Shown: one piece after another, positions 44,782-53,623 of the stretch | How the letters are laid out: each line of letters begins with the position of its first letter | Numbering within the stretch: the first letter of the stretch is position 1 | Assembly: GCF_047237965.1 (NCBI RefSeq) | Contig: NZ_JBDFLX010000003.1 | Span: forward strand, 310,001 to 374,000 | Origin: Noviherbaspirillum_A sp047237965 | GTDB lineage: Bacteria; Pseudomonadota; Gammaproteobacteria; Burkholderiales; Burkholderiaceae_D | DNA: 64,000 nt | Reading direction: 5' to 3' | Notes under the pieces: generated by a model | Told to the model about the DNA's origin: nothing | The model's database searches: none | What the model saw: the letters and a program-made list of their open reading frames with translations, nothing else | Position numbers and translations under genes: made by a program

Positions 44782-44798
44782 CATTAAGCGAAGCTTAA
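44782..44798 (-). promoter_or_regulatory. CTTAAG-N5-CTTAAT box upstream of crystallin-like paralog 1
   Basis: On the minus strand the site reads CTTAAG CTTCG CTTAAT. Direct half-sites repeat every 11 bases, as in the known PmrA/QseB box. It is in the gap between the AsmA stop and the paralog 1 start. The left part also forms a 16-bp palindrome (44788-44803). A matching box is at 50232-50248. Confidence 0.6.
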
Positions 44799-44883
44799 GC
44801 TTCGGGCCTGCACGACGAAACGCAGCGCTCCTTATGCTGGAAAGGACTTCTCCGATGACATGCGCTGTTCCGGCACATACTGA

Positions 44884-47800
44884 TCAGTACGGCGAGTTCT
44901 TCTGGCATGGCATTCCACCCTCTCCCATACCCGGCTCAACGAAGGCCAACAGGGCAGCCGGCGGCGCGACCGCGCCTAGCGCCAGGGCAGCGGCGCCGCG
45001 CGCCAGCAGCCCGGTCCAGGCCGGGTGGAAGTCCGGATTCCTGAACGTCCCTTCCAGGATCAGCGGCGCGCGCACCGAGAACAGGCTGACATCCTTGGGA
45101 TGTGCCAGCAGTCGCATATCGATGCGTTCATTGCCAAAGTGAACGGTCCCGTCTAGTGCGAACGTCGTGTCCGTCGTGTCGATCAGCCCGATGTCGATCG
45201 CCAGCACGCCATCCGTTGCCTTGGCGTTGAGGTAGGCGCAGTTCACATCGACGGTCTGACCCTGCTTCAGGCTTAGCAAAAGCGCCTCGCCGGCATCAAG
45301 TCCGGCCATCTCGACCAGCCTGGCATTGAGCTGGCCATCCGGCATCGCCAGGGAAGCCTCGCCGTTCAGCGATCCCATCATCGCGGCAACCGATTCCCCG
45401 CTGGTCCGGAATTGTCCATGGCCGCTGATCAGCCCGGCGCTATTCTCGGCAATAGCGAAACGGTTCAGCAATCTTCCGGCGCTGACCCGGCTGATGTCGA
45501 CACTCAGGCGCCCACGAACCGGTCTTTCTCCGGGCCTGTCAACGAGATGCAGATCCATCCTCACCGTGCCGCCACCTGCGCCCAACAGCATGGGCGCCAG
45601 ATGCAGGCGGCCGTCCCGGACCCGGAAGGTCATCTTCATCGATTCGATCGGCAGCTTGTCGGACTGCACCCTGGCAGCGGTATAGCGCACATTGGCATTG
45701 AAGCCAAGAAAGCTTGGAAACTCGAATTCCTCATCGGGCAGGACCGTGCTTCGCTCCCTATTTCGCCTTGCCTTTTCTTTCTGCTGCGGGGAAGTGATCT
45801 CTCCCGGGCCATCACCCGGGGCAGCGCCTATGAGTCCTCCCAAATCGTCGAAGTCCAGCATCTCTGAACGAAGTACGGATTCGACATGCGGCTTGCTGTG
45901 GGAATTATCGACGCGGATCCAGCCCGACAGATCCGAATTGCCTACTTCTCCTTTGATATGCGAAAACCGCCACACCTGATTGCGCATCGTCAGCGTCCCG
46001 GCCAGACGGTAGGGCGGTAGCTCCGGCATGCGAAAGCCAACCACGGACTCGGCCCGCCGCGGATTGGGCCCGCTGATGACGAGCGTCGATTTCAGCTGGT
46101 TGAGCCTGAGCGGCTGGTCGAAGGTACCGGCCAGATGCCCGCTGGTGTCGAGCGCCTTGAAATCGACTTCGAACGGATAAGGCTTCGGACTGACCAGATC
46201 AGTCGCGGGCCCGGCGGCGCCATCTGCCCGGAACGGCTCATGCTGAAAGCGTCCGCGGGCCTTGACCGCTGTCTGCTCCGGGCTGCTTGAGACGGTCAGC
46301 CTGAGGTCGGTTCCCGCGGCAGCATCACGATAACGGATCGTGCTGTCGCCATTCTTTTCCTTGCCTGGTTCCGTGCTGAAATCGATGTCGGCGTCCAGCA
46401 CGCCCGGAAAGCGTCGTCCAAGGTCAAAGGGCTTGAGTGCTTCGGAAAGCCTGACGTGCTCCACGCGGGCATGCAGCGACCCGGTCGGCTGCCCGCTCGC
46501 TGCGCTATTTACCGTGGCGCTTGCGTTGACCTTGCCCCCGCCTGCGGCAAAGCGCAGCGCCGCGACGTGCAGGCGGCCGTCACGCAGCGATGCATCGAGC
46601 AGCACGCGTGAGAAAACCGCATTCTTCGGCCCGATGATGTGGCTTGCCGCAAACCTGATCGTGGCATCGGTGCGCGCCAGCCACTTCGTCAAGTCGGGAA
46701 AATCTCCGTCCCCTTTCATCAGCTGATCGAAGTCCGCATAAGCGAGCGTCTGCGCCGCCAGGTCTGCACGCACCATTTCGGGACTGCGCAGGCCGTGCAT
46801 GGCCAGGGAGCCAGAAAGCCTGCTTTGCCCAACTCTGGCCTGCAGGCTATCGACCGTGACCAGGCCGCGATTCCGGGACAGATGCGCCTTGACCTCGTAG
46901 CCCGGCAGTTCCGGAAGCGCCACACCCGTGATACGGGATAATTTTCCTGTGCCGGGGCCGGACATTGCCAGCTTCAGATCAAAGGTTGATCCGCGATCGG
47001 CTGCACTTCCTTCGAGCTGCAAGCGGTAATTGCCGAGAGCGACGTCGAGGCTGACAGGCACCTTCCCGGCGTCTTCCAGAAGGGCAATGGGCTGGCCGAC
47101 AAACCGGCCTTTCGCAGGCATGCCACGCAAGCGGCCACTAGCCGCGAGATGAACCAGTCTTTCCTGGCCGGGGTGCTCCACGCGATCCAGAACGAGCTTG
47201 AGGCGGGTGTCGCCGGATGCCGCCTCATATCGGACATGGCCGTCTGCTGCGCCTGTCTTGCCGGCGGCGAAAGCAATGGTCAGCCGTCCGTTGAGGCGGC
47301 CATCCTGTTTCACGTCGTAGGGAAGTAATGCAAGCAAGGGACCTACCGGTAGCTGGTCGAACCGCATTGCGATCTTTCCGGCATGCGATGGCCCCGCCGC
47401 GTTCAGCTCAAGCGTCGCTGAAAACGCGCCATCGCCGACTGCGACGCGCAGCGGGTTCACGCTCAGCTCGCCGTCGGTCAAAGTGGCGTCCATCACGAGG
47501 TCTCTCAGCGGCAGGCTGTTGCCGATCATCCGGTCAACTGACAAGTGTAGCCGTGCATTCACCGAATCGAGCCAGTTTCCTGCAGACGCCAGCGACACCG
47601 ACTCGCTCGCCTGGCCGCCCGGTTCTTGCCAGGCGCTGGCCAGCGCCTCGAGCATATCGAGGTCCACGGCCGGTGCTTCAAGCATGGCGTGAAGCCGTGG
47701 CTTGTTTCCGGTCGTGTCAAGGCTGGCTGTGCCCTGCAGCTCTGTTTTCCCGGACTGTGCGTGGAACCTGGATAGCGTCCATTTCTCACCGCCTCCCTGA

Positions 47801-48621
47801 AGCCGGCCTTTTGCCTTGTATCCGCGGTTCAGAAAGGCTGGACTTTCCCCCGGGAGCAGTCTTGCGAGGCTGCTGCCCTGGATACTGCATTGAATGTCTG
47901 AATCCTTCTGCGTAAGCGGCGCGCCCAGCTTTCCGCTCGCGTGGATTTCCATGGGCGCGGTTGAAATATGGAGCGAGAACGGATATGGGGCCGTGGCGTG
48001 GCGCATCAGGCTGCCTGTCGGCGCGCCGGTTGCTGCAAGCCTGTACGCCATGCCCGCAATTCTTCCACTTGCAGACACGGATACGGGCTGGCCATGCGCT
48101 GCCCTGGCTTCAAGCGTATCGATAGTCGCCGTGAGCTTCAGGTCCTTCCCGGAGCGGTAATAATGTATCTGGCCGTTATTGACATGGAGGTGTTCAACTG
48201 ACGGCAGCCACGACGACCGGTCATCCTTGGACTTTTGCCCATGGGCACCGCTGCCGAACTGCCAGTTGGCCGGCCCCTGAGCGGTTTTCTCAAGGATCAG
48301 CATCGGTGATGCCAGGCGCAACTGCGGCAACACGAGCCGACCATGCAGGAGTGCGCGCAGGTCAACCCGCACAGTGAGCGATTCAACGCTCAGCATGTTG
48401 GGCCGCTCGCTCCATTCAGGATTCGACACCGTCACCTTTGACGCCTGCATTTCCAAGGCAGGAGAATAATCGATAGCAAACGCGCCCGCTATTTGCACCT
48501 CGCGTCCGATGGCAGTGCTGGCAGCAAACTCCACCAGCTGCCTTGCAAACAGGAGTGTTGCCGCGACGAGGACGGCGACAAGGGTGAGCGCGATTCCTGT
48601 CCGTCTGAGGCCTTTCGACAT
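44884..48621 (-). CDS. AsmA-family envelope protein
   Basis: The large protein (about 1245 aa) has one N-terminal membrane helix (GLRRTGIALTLVAVLVAATL). A very long beta-rich periplasmic region follows, with repeated L-x-V-x-D-x-L-P-type strands such as EMQASKVTVSNPEWSERPN, LTVRVDLRALLHGRLVLPQL and, near the C-terminus, the AsmA-C-like region GRLSVDISRVSAGRLLNRFA, SAGLISGHGQFRTSGES and GSLNGEASLAMPDGQLNARL. Bacterial AsmA-like proteins form long grooves thought to carry phospholipid between membranes. The start is unsure: 48621 gives MSKGLRR, while a GTG at 48651 adds ten residues and sits 3 bases after the SYLF gene's stop. The operon also holds that gene. Confidence 0.87.
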   Translation of the reverse strand: MSKGLRRTGIALTLVAVLVAATLLFARQLVEFAASTAIGREVQIAGAFAIDYSPALEMQASKVTVSNPEWSERPNMLSVESLTVRVDLRALLHGRLVLPQLRLASPMLILEKTAQGPANWQFGSGAHGQKSKDDRSSWLPSVEHLHVNNGQIHYYRSGKDLKLTATIDTLEARAAHGQPVSVSASGRIAGMAYRLAATGAPTGSLMRHATAPYPFSLHISTAPMEIHASGKLGAPLTQKDSDIQCSIQGSSLARLLPGESPAFLNRGYKAKGRLQGGGEKWTLSRFHAQSGKTELQGTASLDTTGNKPRLHAMLEAPAVDLDMLEALASAWQEPGGQASESVSLASAGNWLDSVNARLHLSVDRMIGNSLPLRDLVMDATLTDGELSVNPLRVAVGDGAFSATLELNAAGPSHAGKIAMRFDQLPVGPLLALLPYDVKQDGRLNGRLTIAFAAGKTGAADGHVRYEAASGDTRLKLVLDRVEHPGQERLVHLAASGRLRGMPAKGRFVGQPIALLEDAGKVPVSLDVALGNYRLQLEGSAADRGSTFDLKLAMSGPGTGKLSRITGVALPELPGYEVKAHLSRNRGLVTVDSLQARVGQSRLSGSLAMHGLRSPEMVRADLAAQTLAYADFDQLMKGDGDFPDLTKWLARTDATIRFAASHIIGPKNAVFSRVLLDASLRDGRLHVAALRFAAGGGKVNASATVNSAASGQPTGSLHARVEHVRLSEALKPFDLGRRFPGVLDADIDFSTEPGKEKNGDSTIRYRDAAAGTDLRLTVSSSPEQTAVKARGRFQHEPFRADGAAGPATDLVSPKPYPFEVDFKALDTSGHLAGTFDQPLRLNQLKSTLVISGPNPRRAESVVGFRMPELPPYRLAGTLTMRNQVWRFSHIKGEVGNSDLSGWIRVDNSHSKPHVESVLRSEMLDFDDLGGLIGAAPGDGPGEITSPQQKEKARRNRERSTVLPDEEFEFPSFLGFNANVRYTAARVQSDKLPIESMKMTFRVRDGRLHLAPMLLGAGGGTVRMDLHLVDRPGERPVRGRLSVDISRVSAGRLLNRFAIAENSAGLISGHGQFRTSGESVAAMMGSLNGEASLAMPDGQLNARLVEMAGLDAGEALLLSLKQGQTVDVNCAYLNAKATDGVLAIDIGLIDTTDTTFALDGTVHFGNERIDMRLLAHPKDVSLFSVRAPLILEGTFRNPDFHPAWTGLLARGAAALALGAVAPPAALLAFVEPGMGEGGMPCQKNSPY

Positions 48622-48654
48622 GGCGGCGTATGGCCGGCTTGCGCTGGCCACACC

Positions 48655-49383
48655 TCATTTACCGGTTGGAAGGGCTTGCTTCAATCCTTCGGCCTGGCTG
48701 CTTGTCACAGAACCACCGACTATTTCCTTTGCAGTCGCGGTACGCTTGTAGAAGGCTTTTGTATCGCTTTCATCGCGATGGATATCGCTGATGCCGATAC
48801 TCGCGTTGGCGAAGGCGCCCTTAGTATCGGCCCATACGATCACGTCGCCTTTCCCGAGGTCGGCCTGGGCCTTGGCGGTATAGTTGACGATCGTCAGTCC
48901 GGCATCCGCGGTGAGGGAAAAGTTATTGTCGGTCATGAACTGGTTGACCGCCTTATCACTCATCAGCAGCATGGCAAGCGATCCCGCCTCGATTCCGCCC
49001 TGCAGCCCGATGCTGACGCCGCCCATGTTGTAGAACACCGGATTGCTCCACTTGTTACCGGAATGGGTGAGCATGACCCCTTCCCCGCCGCGCACGCCCA
49101 GCCCCCAGGCGCCTCTTCCATAGGTAGGTACGATAAAGACGCCTTTTGCCTTCTGCAGAAGACTTTTTATTGCCGGATCCGACGTCATCCTTTCGACGAC
49201 GGCCTTGGCTTCGTTCACCTGCTGCACGGTATCCGACGCCAGATACGGCTGGTTTGCGGGTGCCTTGTCGTTGGTAGCCGCCGTCCCTGCGGCTTGCACA
49301 TTGGCTGGACCAGCAAGGCCTGCCAATACCAGCACTGAGGCGGCAAGCAATATTTTTGATTGGGGAGAGATGGTGATGTTCAT
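48655..49383 (-). CDS. SYLF/YSC84-like lipid-binding exported protein
   Basis: The 242-aa product has a signal peptide (MNITISPQSKILLAASVLVL, cut near VQA-AG). The SYLF domain follows, with AKGVFIVPTYGRGAWGLGVR, VMLTHSGNKWSNPVFYNMGG, VSIGLQGGIEAGSLAMLLMS and DVIVWADTKGAFANASIGIS. The C-terminus has FYKRTATAKEIVGGSVTSSQ. Such BPSL1445-like proteins bind phosphoinositide-like or anionic lipids and sit in the periplasm. The gene leads into the AsmA gene (about 3 bases), so the pair may act in envelope lipid handling. The crystallin-like paralog 2 is just upstream on the same strand, separated by 72 bases. Confidence 0.88.
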   Translation of the reverse strand: MNITISPQSKILLAASVLVLAGLAGPANVQAAGTAATNDKAPANQPYLASDTVQQVNEAKAVVERMTSDPAIKSLLQKAKGVFIVPTYGRGAWGLGVRGGEGVMLTHSGNKWSNPVFYNMGGVSIGLQGGIEAGSLAMLLMSDKAVNQFMTDNNFSLTADAGLTIVNYTAKAQADLGKGDVIVWADTKGAFANASIGISDIHRDESDTKAFYKRTATAKEIVGGSVTSSQAEGLKQALPTGK

Positions 49384-49455
49384 TTGGATTGCTCCTCGAA
49401 TTGATTAAGAGTGCACGGTCGTAGCAAGGTGGTTTGCCGTCGTGCGCCAGGCCGC

Positions 49456-50091
49456 TTATGACTTGCCCGCGCCACTGGCTTCGCCCGTGCTCGGGCCCTT
49501 TGCCTTGACGTTGTCGCACGCAATCTTGATCGACCCGAATTCGTCGAAGAACCCCATTTTCTTGCTCACGTCCGGTGACTTCTGGCCAGGCTTGAAGGTG
49601 GCGACAAGATCCTTAAAGTTCTCATTGTCGTAAACCAGGACGCGCGCCTTCGGGCCGGTTTCGACACTGCTGATTTTCCCTTTCCAGTCGATACCGAATG
49701 GACCCGTCATGTCAGCCATATCTACCGGCCCTAACAAGGTAAGGTTGTCACCACGATAGTTCTGGTCATCGTAAAACTTGGCCCAGCATCCCTTCTTCTT
49801 CCACTGGTTCTGTTCCGGCGCGTTGATCGGAATGAGCAGCAGGACGGCTGCAGGCTTGCCACTGGCATTCTGCTTGCCGTGGGCATTGGCATTGGCATTC
49901 GCCTTGGCAGCTGTCGTGTCATTCGGTCCCACGGTACCTGTCGCGGAATTGGCGGACTGACCCGGTGCGGCGCTGGCGGTCGGCGAAGTTGCGCCAGCCT
50001 TGTCCTGGCTGAATGCCATGAGTGGAACAAATGCGAGTGAGACTGCAGTCAGGAGAATCTTCTTTCCTGGCATCGTGGCTGCGATATTCAT
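49456..50091 (-). CDS. Exported crystallin-like protein, paralog 2
   Basis: The 211-aa product has a signal peptide (MPGKKILLTAVSLAFVPLMA, cut near FSQ). A Ser/Ala/Asn-rich linker is followed by a domain with KKGCWAKFYDDQNYRGDNLT, LGPVDMADMTGPFGIDWKGK, SVETGPKARVLVYDNENFKD and KKMGFFDEFGSIKIACD. The same key residues recur in paralogs 1 and 3: G-C-W, N-Y-x-G, G-x-D-W, G-P-K-A, V-Y-x-x-x-x-F, and I-x-x-x-x-C near the end. It is probably periplasmic. A CTTAAG-N5-CTTAAC box (50232-50248) is about 140 bases upstream of its ATG, and the QseBC-like genes follow upstream of that. Confidence 0.75.
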   Translation of the reverse strand: MNIAATMPGKKILLTAVSLAFVPLMAFSQDKAGATSPTASAAPGQSANSATGTVGPNDTTAAKANANANAHGKQNASGKPAAVLLLIPINAPEQNQWKKKGCWAKFYDDQNYRGDNLTLLGPVDMADMTGPFGIDWKGKISSVETGPKARVLVYDNENFKDLVATFKPGQKSPDVSKKMGFFDEFGSIKIACDNVKAKGPSTGEASGAGKS

Positions 50092-50231
50092 GGACTTTTC
50101 TCCTTCAATGAAACGTCATTGATCTATTGAACGGCACGAGGTTGCGGCGAAGACGGAGGGCAGTTTCGGACAAATCCCGCCGATGTTCCGAACGTTCGGG
50201 CCGCTTGGTTTTTGAAGCATAGGCAAGCAGT

Positions 50232-50248
50232 GTTAAGTCAATCTTAAG
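50232..50248 (-). promoter_or_regulatory. CTTAAG-N5-CTTAAC box upstream of crystallin-like paralog 2
   Basis: On the minus strand it reads CTTAAG ATTGA CTTAAC: the same half-sites and 11-base period as the box at 44782-44798, with a quite different spacer. It lies in the only gap between the QseC-like stop and the paralog 2 gene. It resembles the PmrA/QseB consensus and is next to such a regulator gene. Confidence 0.6.
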
Positions 50249-50339
50249 TTGCGTGTCAGCGCCACTTGGCGCCGGCGGACCGGTCTGTCTGGACCGGATC
50301 GACATGTGCACGGGCGCCGAATGAATGGCACCGCGGCAT

Positions 50340-51692
50340 TCAGGCAGCACTTTCCCCAATGTCGTCCGCGCGCCGCGCAGGTGCCGCCGTGGGCTGCCGA
50401 AAAATAACTTCGACGCACAGCCCACCGAACGACGACCTGCGCAGTTGCACCGAAGCGCCATGCTGCCTCGCAACGTTGCCTACAATCGCCAGGCCCAGAC
50501 CGCTCCCCGGTTTACCGTCGGCATTGCACCGATAGAAGCGCCGGAACACGTGTCTGTACTCGCTTTCGGGAATGCCCGGCCCGGAGTCGTCTATTCTGAA
50601 AGAAAGTCTTCCCCCGGCGTCCGTCCTGATCGTAACCGCAACTCGGCCTTCCTCGTTCGTGTAGCGGATTGCATTCTCAACAAGATTGCGCACCAGCGCC
50701 TGTAACTGGGTTGCATCGCCGTACGTCGTCTCGTCGCCGTCAGCATTGAATTCGAAGGCAAGATGACGATCTTCGGCGTCGGCATAACATTCACCAATAG
50801 CCCGCCGCGAGATTTCGGCTAGATTGACAGAAGCAAAACTAGTAATGGTCTCGTCCGATTCGGTTCGTGCGGCCGAAAGCAATTGCTCTATCAACCTGTT
50901 GGCACGCGCCACACCGGCACGTAACTGGGATATGGCAGCGACTCTTTCAGGCTCTGTTCTCGCATGATCGAGAACGTCAACCTGAAGCGTCAGGGCGGTG
51001 ACGGGAGAACGCAATTCATGGGCGGCATCGCTGATGAATGCGCTTTGTGCCTGAAAGGCGCGGCGCAGCCTTTCCAGCAGCGAATTAAGCGCCCGTACGA
51101 CTGGCGCGATCTCACTGGGCAAGCCGGCTTCCGACACAGCATCGAGCGACTGTGCATGACGCCGTTTCACTTCCTTCTCAAGGCGCCGGACCGACTGAAA
51201 CTCGCGCCCTATCAGCCACCATATCAGCCCCCCCATCAGTGGAGCGAAGGCAAGCAACGGGCTCAGACTGCGCAGGGCCGCTACCCCCGCCAGCTTCCTC
51301 CGCGCTTCCAGCGGCTGGGCAACCTGGATCACTCGTTTCAAGGTCGGCATGGTATAGACGCGCCAAACCGTTCCTCCGGAAGCCGCAGTGTTAAAGCCCA
51401 GGGTCGATGGAGACGGGAGCTCCGTCCTGGGGTGGGACTGGTACAGGATGCTTCCATCCAGACGCCAGACCCGCACGAAAGTATCAAGCACTTCCTCGGC
51501 ATAGATGTCCAGTTCCTCGCCCTCGGCGAAACCCTGGTCACGCAGCGCCAGCGCGGTTTGCCGCAACTGACGGTCAAACAGCTTCTCGTTTTCCTTCAAT
51601 GTCTTCTGAAACGTGACAGACCCAATTAAGGCTGCCACGGCGAGCATTGATAGCATCAGCAAGGCGATCAGTCTTGCACGCAGCGAATTCAT
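50340..51692 (-). CDS. QseC/PmrB-like sensor histidine kinase
   Basis: The 450-aa product has helix 1 (MNSLRARLIALLMLSMLAVA), a periplasmic loop of about 115 residues, helix 2 near residue 150 (LSPLLAFAPLMGGLIWWLIG), HAMP, and phospho-His225 in AFISDAAHELRSPVTALTL. The ATPase domain has LVRNLVENAIRYTNEE (N box), FRIDDSGPGIPESE (G1) and KPGSGLGLAIVGNVA (G2). The size and order match the QseC/PmrB class. Its ATG (51692) overlaps the stop of the response-regulator gene. The two crystallin-like genes with CTTAAG boxes nearby are candidate targets (inference). Confidence 0.92.
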   Translation of the reverse strand: MNSLRARLIALLMLSMLAVAALIGSVTFQKTLKENEKLFDRQLRQTALALRDQGFAEGEELDIYAEEVLDTFVRVWRLDGSILYQSHPRTELPSPSTLGFNTAASGGTVWRVYTMPTLKRVIQVAQPLEARRKLAGVAALRSLSPLLAFAPLMGGLIWWLIGREFQSVRRLEKEVKRRHAQSLDAVSEAGLPSEIAPVVRALNSLLERLRRAFQAQSAFISDAAHELRSPVTALTLQVDVLDHARTEPERVAAISQLRAGVARANRLIEQLLSAARTESDETITSFASVNLAEISRRAIGECYADAEDRHLAFEFNADGDETTYGDATQLQALVRNLVENAIRYTNEEGRVAVTIRTDAGGRLSFRIDDSGPGIPESEYRHVFRRFYRCNADGKPGSGLGLAIVGNVARQHGASVQLRRSSFGGLCVEVIFRQPTAAPARRADDIGESAA

Positions 51693-52360
51693 TGCCTGCG
51701 GTTTTTCTTCGGAATGCAATACCCGACCCCGCGCAGCGTCTGTATGAAGTCATGGCCGAGTTTCTGACGAATCGCGTGAATATGCACCAGCACGGCATTG
51801 CTGTCGACCTCTTCGCCCCACCCATAGATGCGTTCTTCCAGCTGAGCACGGGAAAGCATCACGCCAGGCCGTTGGATAAGCGCTTCGACGACTGCACACT
51901 CCTTGGCCGACAACGCCACCGGTTCACCATTTTTCATAACCTGTCGCGTATTCGGATTGAATTTCACGTCCTGTATTTCAATCTCGGGTTCCGCGCGGCC
52001 GCAACTGCGGCGCAATGTGCACCGTATTCGCGCCGACAGCTCTTTGGCACTAAACGGCTTCACCAGGTAATCGTCGGCGCCGAGGTCCAGCCCATGCACC
52101 TTGTCATCGACGCTATCCCGTGCGGTGATAATGATGACTGGAATAGCGCGCTTGCCATCGCGGATTTCGCGGAGAATCTCGAGGCCATTTCGTTCAGGCA
52201 AACCCAGGTCAAGCAGCAACAGGTCGAAATGCTCGGATGAAACCATGTCATTGACTGCACGTCCGTTATTAACGAGATCGACCACGAAGCCATCGCTCTG
52301 CAACGAGGTACAGATACTCGCACTGATCATCGCATCGTCTTCGGCAACCAGGATCCGCAT
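51689..52360 (-). CDS. QseB/PmrA-like response regulator (OmpR family)
   Basis: The 223-aa product has a receiver MRILVAEDDAMISASICTSL with phospho-acceptor Asp51 in LLLLDLGLPERNG, then IIITARDSVDDKVHGLDLGA and DDYLVKPFSAKELSARIRC. A winged helix follows (LSAKECAVVEALIQRPGVML, SNAVLVHIHAIRQKLG, IQTLRGVGYCIP). The length and wording match the QseB/PmrA/TctD group. It is cotranscribed with the kinase (ATGA overlap). A typical GGAGG ribosome site precedes the ATG. Direct-repeat CTTAA sites of the type bound by this group occur at 44782 and 50232. Confidence 0.93.
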   Translation of the reverse strand: MRILVAEDDAMISASICTSLQSDGFVVDLVNNGRAVNDMVSSEHFDLLLLDLGLPERNGLEILREIRDGKRAIPVIIITARDSVDDKVHGLDLGADDYLVKPFSAKELSARIRCTLRRSCGRAEPEIEIQDVKFNPNTRQVMKNGEPVALSAKECAVVEALIQRPGVMLSRAQLEERIYGWGEEVDSNAVLVHIHAIRQKLGHDFIQTLRGVGYCIPKKNRRQ

Positions 52361-52553
52361 CGTTTCCTCCTGTGAACGTTGTGCTTAAAAAAGCACGGCA
52401 ACAATGAGTATAAAAAAGGCATATATTTTCGGGATTTAAACGTCTCTGCAGATAGATAGATTTGTCCGAACGTAAGCAGCCCGAGAACGGTGCATTTCCC
52501 GTGTCCGGCATTTGACCGAACATAATGCAGCTGCCTTGGCGCATCCTGAATAT

Positions 52554-53444
52554 TCAATGCTCGCAAGAGATCTTCCGATGAATGCCTGGTTCTTTACCTT
52601 GGCGGCGCCGCCGTGCTTCGAGCACGGCATTGACCTCTGCACCGAACAGAAGCGAGACCATAGCCAGGTACAAATAGACAAGGAGCAGAATGATCGCGCC
52701 GACGCCGCCGTAGCTCTTGTGATAGAGCGCAACATGGGTCACATAGAGACGCAGCCCAAAGGAAGCCACGCCCCAGACCGAAACGCACAAGACAGAACCC
52801 ACGGTGACAAAGCGGAACTCGTGACAAACGTTCGGCGCGACGTAATAAATAATGGCAACCACGCATGCGAGCAGCACCACTGCGGCTGGCCATCGCAGCC
52901 ATGTCCACACCCGGACAAAGCTGTCTTCAAGCCCGAAGAGCCGTGAAAGCCATTCCAGTACCGTAGGACCGGACGCCATCAGCACCGCGGCGGCGGTTAG
53001 CAGGGCGAGGAGGCCCACGGTATGGACGAGTGAAACTAGGTAGCGCTTCCATGCGGGGCGCGGTATGGCGACTTCATAAGCGACGTTCATCGCCTGTATC
53101 ACGGCCCGGGTGGCGCGCGATGCGAGCCACAATGAGGCAGCCGCACTGAACGACAGAATTCCGCCATGCAAGGGCCGCAGCTCATGGGTTGCCCTGACCA
53201 GAAGCGCCACCAGGCGTGGCGGAAAGAGTGAGGGCGCCGCCAATCTGTTCCATGCGTACAGCTCCCCGAGGTTCAGGAAGCTCGCCAGTGCCATCAGCAG
53301 GAGGAGGAACGGGAAGATGGAGAGCAGCAAATGAAACACCAGCGCAGCGGCATAGACCGGCATGTTATGACGAAAATAGCGCTGAACGGCGGCACGGGCA
53401 GTGTTCCAGGGACCGAATTTTTCAGCATCGTTTTGACAAGGCAT
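52554..53444 (-). CDS. YihY/BrkB-family inner-membrane protein
   Basis: The 296-aa product has about six membrane helices. It starts with FGPWNTARAAVQRYFRHNMP and continues VYAAALVFHLLLSIFPFLLL, typical of YihY/virulence factor BrkB proteins, then GGILSFSAAASLWLASRATR and HKSYGGVGAIILLLVYLYLA at the C-terminal end, followed by an Arg-rich tail. The start at 53444 is chosen because conserved sequence begins there; the ribosome site is weak. Related proteins are implicated in serum resistance or lipid transport across the envelope, but no firm function is known. Confidence 0.9.
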   Translation of the reverse strand: MPCQNDAEKFGPWNTARAAVQRYFRHNMPVYAAALVFHLLLSIFPFLLLLMALASFLNLGELYAWNRLAAPSLFPPRLVALLVRATHELRPLHGGILSFSAAASLWLASRATRAVIQAMNVAYEVAIPRPAWKRYLVSLVHTVGLLALLTAAAVLMASGPTVLEWLSRLFGLEDSFVRVWTWLRWPAAVVLLACVVAIIYYVAPNVCHEFRFVTVGSVLCVSVWGVASFGLRLYVTHVALYHKSYGGVGAIILLLVYLYLAMVSLLFGAEVNAVLEARRRRQGKEPGIHRKISCEH

Positions 53445-53623
53445 CGCGCTGCTTTCACCTAGGCGCTTCGGTCCCGGCACGAAGCATTGCAGGGGCCGCG
53501 AGGCGTGAAGCAGCGCGCGGCCAGCCCAGCAATACAAAATTGCAATGTCTCGACAGCGCGCGCATGATGCTATCCGTTCGTCCTGTCGCGCCACCGGTGC
53601 AACAGGGGATCCAAAGGTGAGCG

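Noticed and set aside
44788..44803. 16-bp perfect palindrome as a terminator of the AsmA gene
   Set aside because: No T run, and it overlaps the CTTAAG box, which explains it better.
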